Source: Siphonodentalium dalli
Taxonomy: Eukaryota; Mollusca; Scaphopoda; Gadilida; Siphonodentaliidae
Assembly: GCA_032622095.1 (NCBI GenBank)
Contig: CP136063.1
Location: 216,647,982-216,711,981, forward strand
Direction of reading: 5' to 3'
Length of the DNA stretch: 64,000 nucleotides
A program made the position numbers and the translations under genes. Positions 57,663 through 64,000 of the stretch are shown piece after piece; within the stretch, counting starts at the first letter, position 1, and the number at the start of each line of letters is the position of its first letter. Under the pieces are notes generated by a model. The model ran no database searches and had not been told where the DNA came from. It saw nothing but the letters and a program-made list of their open reading frames with translations.

Positions 57663-58588
57663 GAACAAATTTTATGATGATCAGAATAAAGGTACGACCT
57701 GTAGCCCGTGCTAAAGGATTTAGTCATGCAAAGAGTAAAATCCAAGATAGCTGCTGGCGGCCATGTTTTTTGGCCGAATGACCCTAAAATTACTCGTTCC
57801 CATCTACATGTCAAAATTAACATCCATGACAAATTTCATGATGATCAGGCAAAGAGTATGACCTGTGGCCCGTGCTAATGGATTAAATTTTGAAATCAAA
57901 GATGGCCCTGCACTGGTGGCCATGTTTTTTGTCCTAATGACCCCAAAATGACTCGTTCCTATCTACATTCCAATTTCATGATGATCAGACTAAAGGTACG
58001 ACCTGTAACCCGTGCTAAAGGATTTAGTCATACAAAGAGTAAAATCCAAGATGGCTGCTGGTGGTCATATTTTTTGGCCGAATGACCCAAAAATGACTCG
58101 TTCCCATCTACGTGTCATTGTTAAAATCCAAGACAAATTTTATGATGATCCGACCAAAGGTACGACCTGAAGCCTGTGTCAAAGGATTTAGTCATGCAAA
58201 GAGTAAAATCTAAGATGGCTGCCGGCGGTCATGTTTTTTGGCCAAATGACCCCAAAATTACTCTTTCCCATCTACATGTCAATATTAACATCCATGACAA
58301 ATTTCATGACAATAAGATGAACAGTACGGCCTGTAGCCCGTGCTAATGGATTGAATTTTAAAATACAAGATGGCCGCTGGTGGCCATGTTTTTTTCCGAA
58401 TGACCCCAAAATGACTCGTTCCCATCTACATGTCAACATCCATGACAAATTTCATAATAATCGGACCAAAGGTACGAACTGTAGCCCGTGCTAAAGGAAA
58501 TTGTTGACGAATCACGCCCACACACACACGCACGACGGATACCAAGCCATGGCAATAGCTCAAACTTTACAAAGTAAAGTTGAGCTAA
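57663..58588 (+). mobile_element. Right part of the interrupted family A element, with 3' end
   Basis: Five to six ~160-bp core repeats continue the array broken at 51695. They end with GAAATTGTTGACGAATCACG, a CACACG microsatellite, GCCATGGCAATAGCTCAAAC and the hairpin CTTTACAAAGTAAAG, closing with CTAA at 58585-58588. Confidence 0.85.
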
Positions 58589-58975
58589 TAATTAAATATA
58601 TTTACATAGCCTGTCTGTGTTACACTAAATCCTGTTTGGTGATTGTCAACTGTCAATTGGATCACACACTTTCCCAATAACACAAAGAATGTAACACGAA
58701 CATGACGTCACAAATTGGCTACCTAATCTGACCTAATCCCTAAAAGTGGTCAGCAGAATAATGAGGCATGCTTTTCGAAGTTAAGCCAATTTGCATCTGA
58801 AGCCAGCTATTTGTATCAATCACATTATTGTCGCAAAGTGCTTGAAAATCTTATGTTGGGCTGACTTAATGCATTGCGTGGGCTAGTACACAAATTCTCG
58901 GCAGATTTTGTGAAAATTAATAAGAATACACTCACCTTTTTATGGGAATAAATCATCAAAAAACTATATAAATAT
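58589..58975. other. Unannotated DNA
   Basis: No repeat, frame or RNA signal that I can support. Confidence 0.4.
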
Positions 58976-59112
58976 AAGAAATGAATGTAGTGGGTGTGTG
59001 TGTTATTGTGGGATATGTCGCTGTGTTCATAGGGGGAACACATTCACAATATACCTTAACAACCACAGCGCAGTATCCCCCAATAACACACACCCACTAC
59101 ATTCATTTCTTA
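58976..59112. repeat. Hairpin-forming inverted repeat
   Basis: Arms 58976-59025 and 59063-59112 are inverted copies with few mismatches (AAATGAATGTAGTGGGTGTG on the left; CACCCACTACATTCATTT on the right) around a 37-bp loop. It may be a small MITE. No target duplication is evident. Confidence 0.75.
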
Positions 59113-59651
59113 AATAACGTCAAGACATCGCATAAGGGGGCAGCCAGGCATTGAATGAGTTAACAAACCTGTTCCGTTGATTACAAGTCGAACTGGTATC
59201 TGAGCTGTTCCAAAAGCAGTATTATATCCTGGCTCAGTGAAATAGTAATGAAGGTTGTTTCCATCTTGTCAATATGAATGCACGACGTCCAGTGCTGCAC
59301 AGGAATTCCTTGGACCTGAAAAGTATATATTAACCTTTACTTTACTGAATGCAGCTATAAAGGTATACATTGGAATAAGTCTATTATTCATTTGGAGGGA
59401 TATTCATGAAAAATGGGCAGACGACAGATACACGAGTGGATAATACAACTGCAGAAGAATTCCTTTTCATTGGTGGGAAATGTTTTGATAATAAGTCCAA
59501 TAAATGGCCTATTGTTTAACTTATTATCAGAACATTTCATAAGGGAGATACTCGGCAATGACTATTTAGTAAAGAAAGTGTTAAAGACATATTATGCACC
59601 TATTTCAGTTTTCACTTACTGAAGGTGATTTTACTATTCAGCCACCACACC
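59113..59651. other. Unannotated DNA
   Basis: Frames at 59255-59443 and 59413-59622 overlap and have no recognisable motif. Confidence 0.4.
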
Positions 59652-59653
59652 TA

Positions 59654-59863
59654 CAGTAATGCTCTAATTAATCGACTCCTTAACCACAGCAGAATTATGG
59701 GTAACTTTTCAGGATTTAGTTGGAAATATGGCTTGTTGCCATTCATCAGAAAGCTCTTGGCCAAGAGCTTTCCGATTAATGGCAACAAGACATATTTCCG
59801 ACTAAATCCTGAAAAGTTACCCATAATTCTGCTGTGGGGAGTCGATTATTTAGAGCATTACTG
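59654..59863. mobile_element. Near-perfect palindromic MITE with TA target site
   Basis: The left half starts CAGTAATGCTCTAATTAATC and the right half, reverse-complemented, starts CAGTAATGCTCTAAATAATC. They meet without a spacer at CTCTTGGCCAAGAG (centre between 59760 and 59761). TA flanks both ends (59652-59653 and 59864-59865), as for Tc1/mariner-type elements. The frame at 59625-59870 simply reads through the palindrome. Confidence 0.85.
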
Positions 59864-59994
59864 TATTTGAATAATGTATCAGTCAAGTATTATAGCTGAA
59901 AAATTCAACATTGGTTTTACCTTTACTAAAACATAACATCTGACTTGCATAATAATGTAAATGAACAAGCCTGCAAATAGTGTGTCTGTCATTT

Positions 59995-60220
59995 GCAGAA
60001 TGAGGTCCACAGAGTGTAAATTTAGTGATGCTATCCCACATCCCAAATTCACCCTCTGGGAACCTCATTCTGCTGAGGTCTCAACTCCTATGGCCCATGG
60101 GAGACCTGAGGATCAGATTGAAGTTCCCCAGTTGAAGTTGGTGATGTTCACACATTAGTCACCTCGATTATGCATTTTATCTTCTCTAATTTTATGGGAT
60201 ATAGAATCTTCCCAGAAGAG
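59995..60220. repeat. Dispersed repeat shared with 44410-44780
   Basis: AGAATGAGGTCCACAGAGTG, TTAGTGATGCTATCC, AAATTCACCCTCTGGGAACC, GGGAGACCTGAGGA and TTGAAGTTGGTGA occur in the same order as in the copies near 44 kb. Confidence 0.8.
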
Positions 60221-60224
60221 AACA

Positions 60225-61394
60225 AGAGCATCGTAACAAATTTCATGACGATCTGACCAAAGCTACAACCTGTAGGCCGCGCCAGAGGATTTAGTCATGC
60301 AAAGAGTTAAATCCAAGATGGCTTCTGGTGACCATTTTTTTTGGCCGAATGACCCCCAAAATGACTCGTTCCCATCTACATGTCAATATTAATATCCATG
60401 ACAAATTTCATGATGATCAGACAAACGGTACGACCTGTAGCCTGTGCTAATGGATTGAATATTGAAATCCAAGACGGCCACTGGCGGCCATGTTTTTTTC
60501 CCGAATGAACCCAAAATGACTCGTTCCCATCTACATTTCAATGTCAACAGCTATGACACATTTTATGATGACCCGACCAAGGGTACGACCTGTAGGTCGT
60601 ACCAAAGAATTTAGTCATGAAAAGAGTAAATGTAAGATGGCGGCCGGCAGCCATGTTTTTTGGCCGAATGACCCCAAAATTACTCGTTCCCATCTACATG
60701 TCAATGTTAACATTCAAGACAAATTTCATGATGATCAGACCAAAGGTACCTGTACGACCTGTAGCCCGTGCTACTGGATTGAATTTTGAAATCCAAGATG
60801 GCCACTGGCGGCCATGTTGTTTGTCCGAATGACCCCAAAACGACTCGTTCCCATCTGCATTCCAATTTCAACAGCCATGACAAATTTCATGATGATCAGA
60901 CTAAAGGTACGACCTGTAGCCCGTGCTAAAGGATTTAGTCATACAAAGAGTACAATCCAAAATGGCTGCTGGCGGCCATGTTTTTTTGCCGAATGACCCC
61001 AAAATGACTCGTTCCCATCTACATGTCATTGTTAACATCCATGAAAAAATTTATGATGATCCGACCAAAGGTACGTCTACGACCTGTAGGCCGTGCCAAA
61101 AAATTTAGTCATGCAAAGAGTAAAATCTAAGATGGCTGCCGGCGCGGTGGCCATGTTTTTGGGGCGAACAACCCCAAAATTACTCGTTCCCATCTACATG
61201 TCAATATTAACATCCAAGACAAATTTCATGATGATCAGACGAACAGTACGACCTGTAGCCCGTGCTAATGGATTGAATATTGAAATCCAAGATGGCCACT
61301 GGCGGCCATGTTTTTTTCCTGAATGAACACAAAATGACTCGTTCCCATCAACATGTCAATGTCAACAGCCATGACAAATTTCATGATGATCAGA
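60225..61394 (+). repeat. ~160-bp core-repeat array
   Basis: About seven core repeats of family A, alternating two subtypes. The array is cut at CATGATGATCAGA by the 5' end of a further family A element at 61395. Confidence 0.9.
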
Positions 61395-62094
61395 ATGAAA
61401 GTGTCAATGACACTGTAGCTCAACTTAGGTAGGGGAATAATTTAATGGTTTACAGTAAATGGAGAAATAGGAAAGATGCTGATTGAAATGTCTTACCTGT
61501 GCCAAAGGATTTAGTCATGCAAATAGTAAAATCCAAGATGGCTGCTGCCGAATGACCCCAAAAGAACTTGTTCCCATCTACATGTCATTATTAACATCCA
61601 TGACAAATTTTATGAAGATCCGACCAAAGCTACAACCTGTAGCCTACTCCAAAGGATTTAGTCATGCAAAGAGTAAAATCCAAGATGGTTGCTGGCGGCC
61701 ATGTTTTTTTGCCGAACGACCCCAAAATGACTTGTTCCGATCTACATGTCAATATTATCATCCATGACAAATTTCATGATTATCAGACGAATAGTATGAC
61801 ATGTAGCCCGCCCGCGTCAATGGATTTAATTTTGAAATCCAAGATGGGCCACCAGCGGCCATGTTTTTTGGCCGAATGACCCATCTACATGTCAATGTCA
61901 ACATTCATGATAAATTGCATAAAGATCAGACAAAAGGTACGACATGTAGCCCGCGCCAAAGGATTTAGTCATGCAAAGAGTAAAATCCAAGATGGCTGCT
62001 GGTGGCCATGTTTTTTGGCTGAACGACCCCAAAATAACTAGATGTCATTGTTAACATCCATGACAAATTTCATGAAGATCTGACCAAAGCTAAA
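61395..62094 (+). mobile_element. Family A element: 5' end plus core repeats
   Basis: ATGAAAGTGTCAATGACACT then GTAGCTCAACTTAGG, as at 48787, followed after about 100 bp by core repeats. There is no 3' hairpin; the array passes at CTGACCAAAGCTAAAGATCG into the 62095 element. Confidence 0.8.
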
Positions 62095-62391
62095 GATCGA
62101 ACACATATGCACATGGCATACTGTTGTAAAATGCTCATTTGTGTTCTATATTATCCAATACATATCGTTGTATATGTGAACAAAGACAGCACTTTATTTG
62201 ATGTATCTGTCATATATATGTTATATTATTGAATAAATATATGCCACTACTCACGTTTTATTGAACATATACATGACATAGACTTTTATACAGGCACTGG
62301 ATGTTCGATGTTGTAAACATATATGTGGTATTTTACAACACAAATGTGCATGTTACAACACCAGTGTGCATATGTGTTCGATCTTTAGCTT
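62095..62391. mobile_element. 297-bp element with ~24-bp perfect inverted ends
   Basis: The ends AGATCGAACACATATGCACA and its inverse at 62370-62391 are perfect. The interior is related, in reverse, to the ~460-bp repeat near 24.3-25.3 kb (TATTATCCAATACATA, GAATAAATATATGCCACTAC). It sits at the centre of a larger palindrome of core repeats. Confidence 0.7.
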
Positions 62392-63180
62392 TGGTCAGAT
62401 CTTCATGAAATTTGTCATGAATATTGACATTGACATGTAGATGGGAACGAGTCATTTTGGGGTCATTTGGCTAAAAAACATGGCCGCCAGCAGCCATCTT
62501 GGATTTTACTCTTTGCATGACTAAATCCTTTGGCATTGGCTACAGGTCGTACCTTTGGTCGGAACTTCATGAAATTTGTCATTGATATTAGAAATGACAT
62601 GTATATGGGAACGAGTCATTTTGGGGTTATTTGGCCGAAAAACATGGCCGCCAGCAGCCATCTTGGATTTTATTCTTTGCATTACTAAATCCTATGGCGC
62701 GGGCTACAGGTTGTACCTTTGGTCTAATCTTTATGAAATTTGTCATGTATGTTAACACTGACATGTAGATGGGAACGAGTCATTTTGAGGCCATTCGGCC
62801 AAAAAACATGGCCGCCAGCAGCCATCTTGGATTTTACTCTTTGCATTACTAAATCCTTTGGCGCGGGCTACAGGTTGTACCTTTGATCTAATCTTTATGA
62901 AATTTGTCATGAATATTGACATTGGCATGTAGATGGGAACGAGTCATTTTGGGGTCATTTGGCCAAAAAACATGGCCGCTGGCGGTCATCTCGGATTTAA
63001 AAATTCAATCCATTGGCGTGGGCTACAGGTCGTACCTGTTATGGATGTTAACAATGACATGTAGATGGGAAAGAGCCATTTTAGGGTTATTCGGCATTAA
63101 AACATGGCTGCCAGTGGCCTTCTTGGATTTTACATCTTGCATGACTAAAGCTAGCCGCCAGCAACCATCTTAGATTTTAC
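62392..63180 (-). repeat. ~160-bp core-repeat array, reverse orientation
   Basis: About five core repeats on the minus strand (GGAACGAGTCATTTTGGGGT, AACATGGCCGCCAGCAGCCA, TCTTGGATTTTACTCTTTGC). They form the right half of an inverted duplication with 61395-62094. Confidence 0.9.
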
Positions 63181-63194
63181 TTTTATATATATCT

Positions 63195-63282
63195 CTTCAT
63201 GTTGATAACCTAGTATTAGACATTCAACTTTCCACATTCCTAATCGCTCCATTGACTGTAACACATTAAATTATTCCCTGAA
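63195..63282 (-). mobile_element. Inverted 5' end fragment of family A
   Basis: Read on the minus strand it gives GGGAATAATTTAATG, CAGTCAATGGAG and AGTTGAATGTCTAA, matching the family A 5' region (GGGGAATAATTTAATGG, CAGTAAATGGAGG, TTGAAATGTCTAA). Confidence 0.7.
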
Positions 63283-63786
63283 GATCTGACCAAAGGTACG
63301 ACCTGTAGCCCGTGCCAAAGGATTTAGTAATGTAAAGAGTAAAATTCAAGATGGTTGCTGGCGGCCATGTTTTTTGGCCGAATGACCCCAAAATGACTCA
63401 TTCACATATACATGTCATTGTTAACATCCGTGACAAATTTCATGAAGATCCGACCAAAGGTATGACCTGTAGCCCGTGCTAAACGATTTAGTCATGCAAA
63501 GAGTAAAATTCAAGATGGTTGCTGGCGGCCATGTTTTTTGACCGAATGACCCCAAAATGACTCGTTCACATCTACATGTCATTGTTAACATCCGTGACAA
63601 ATTTCATGAAGATCCGACCAAAGGTATGACCTGTAGCCCGTGCTAAACGATTTAGTCATGCAAAGAGTAAAATTCAAGATGGCTGCTGGCGGCCATGTTT
63701 TTTGGCGGAATGACCCCAAAATTACTCGTTCCCATCTAGATGTCATTGTTACCATCCATGACAAATTTCATGAAGATCTGACCAAA
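63283..63786 (+). repeat. ~160-bp core-repeat array
   Basis: Three core repeats. Neighbouring ones are very similar (both GATCCGACCAAAGGTATGAC and TTCAAGATGG(T/C)TGCTGGC). Confidence 0.9.
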
Positions 63787-64000
63787 GCTAAAGATCGAAC
63801 ACATATGCACACGGCATGCTGTTGTAAAATGCTCATTTATGTTCTATATTATCCAATACATATGGTTGTATATGTGAACAAAGACAGCACTTTATTTGAT
63901 GTATGTGTCATATATATGTTATATTATTGAATAAATATATGCCACTACTCACTTTTTATTGAACATATACATGACATCGACTTTTATACAGCCACTGGAT
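63787..64000 (+). mobile_element. Second copy of the 62095 element, cut by the window end
   Basis: Begins at the same junction, GACCAAAGCTAAAGATCGAA, and follows 62095 onward with few differences (CACGGCATGCTG against CATGGCATACTG) to the last base of the window. Confidence 0.9.

Noticed and set aside
1-64000. Search for a multi-gene system, defence locus or viral insertion
   Set aside because: No sets of adjacent frames, no capsid, polymerase, integrase or nuclease motifs, and no operon-like spacing were found. The window's organisation is explained by satellites and transposons.

Overview
This is a gene-poor, repeat-saturated stretch of an animal genome. No open frame in 64 kb looks like a functional gene, and nothing is laid out like bacterial operons. 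Most of the window is AT-rich non-coding DNA broken by tandem arrays, small DNA transposons and LINE remnants. The ~160-bp AAGATGGC-containing core repeats, the ACGG-type microsatellites next to terminal hairpins, and ends such as GGTGAGCTAAA and AACTTCGTTGCGGGGG resemble repeats I associate with bivalves and other molluscs ('pearl'-type elements). I therefore infer a marine lophotrochozoan, probably a mollusc, but no host gene is available to confirm it.

Layout. 1-7.9 kb: AT-rich DNA with two MITEs (2043-2557, 3420-3802), a TA microsatellite, two minus-strand LINE 3' remnants (4779-5300, 5673-6130) and a decayed copy of a spacer repeat (6570-7530). 7.9-19.1 kb: a GC-rich ~140-bp satellite of roughly 60 monomers, broken by one TIR transposon (9645-10427) and by copies of a ~490-bp spacer; its right part is a ~1.39-kb higher-order repeat. 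19.1-29.6 kb: quiet DNA with a foldback hAT-like MITE, a tandem ~460-bp repeat and an exact 150-bp-period array. 29.6-34.9 kb: a 5.3-kb hAT-type element with 8-bp target duplications, containing a second MITE. 34.9-48.2 kb: old interspersed repeats, including a three-level nest at 39106-40388 (TIR element > piggyBac-type MITE > nested palindrome) and two repeat families with hairpin-type 3' ends.

48.4-64 kb: dominated by a Helentron/'pearl'-like family whose core is a tandem ~160-bp repeat. One copy (48787-50440) has both ends. A ~6-kb TIR element (51696-57662) has split a second core array, and itself holds a 67-bp-TIR unit with a ~225-bp satellite. The right end holds a large palindromic arrangement (61395-63282).

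The parts do not form a pathway. What can be read is a relative history: satellites formed first, DNA transposons inserted into them, and some insertions were then co-amplified. Long open frames inside the satellites are side effects of base composition and repeat periodicity. The absence of a host gene is a limit of reading by eye: short exons of a spliced gene could be hidden in the unannotated stretches.
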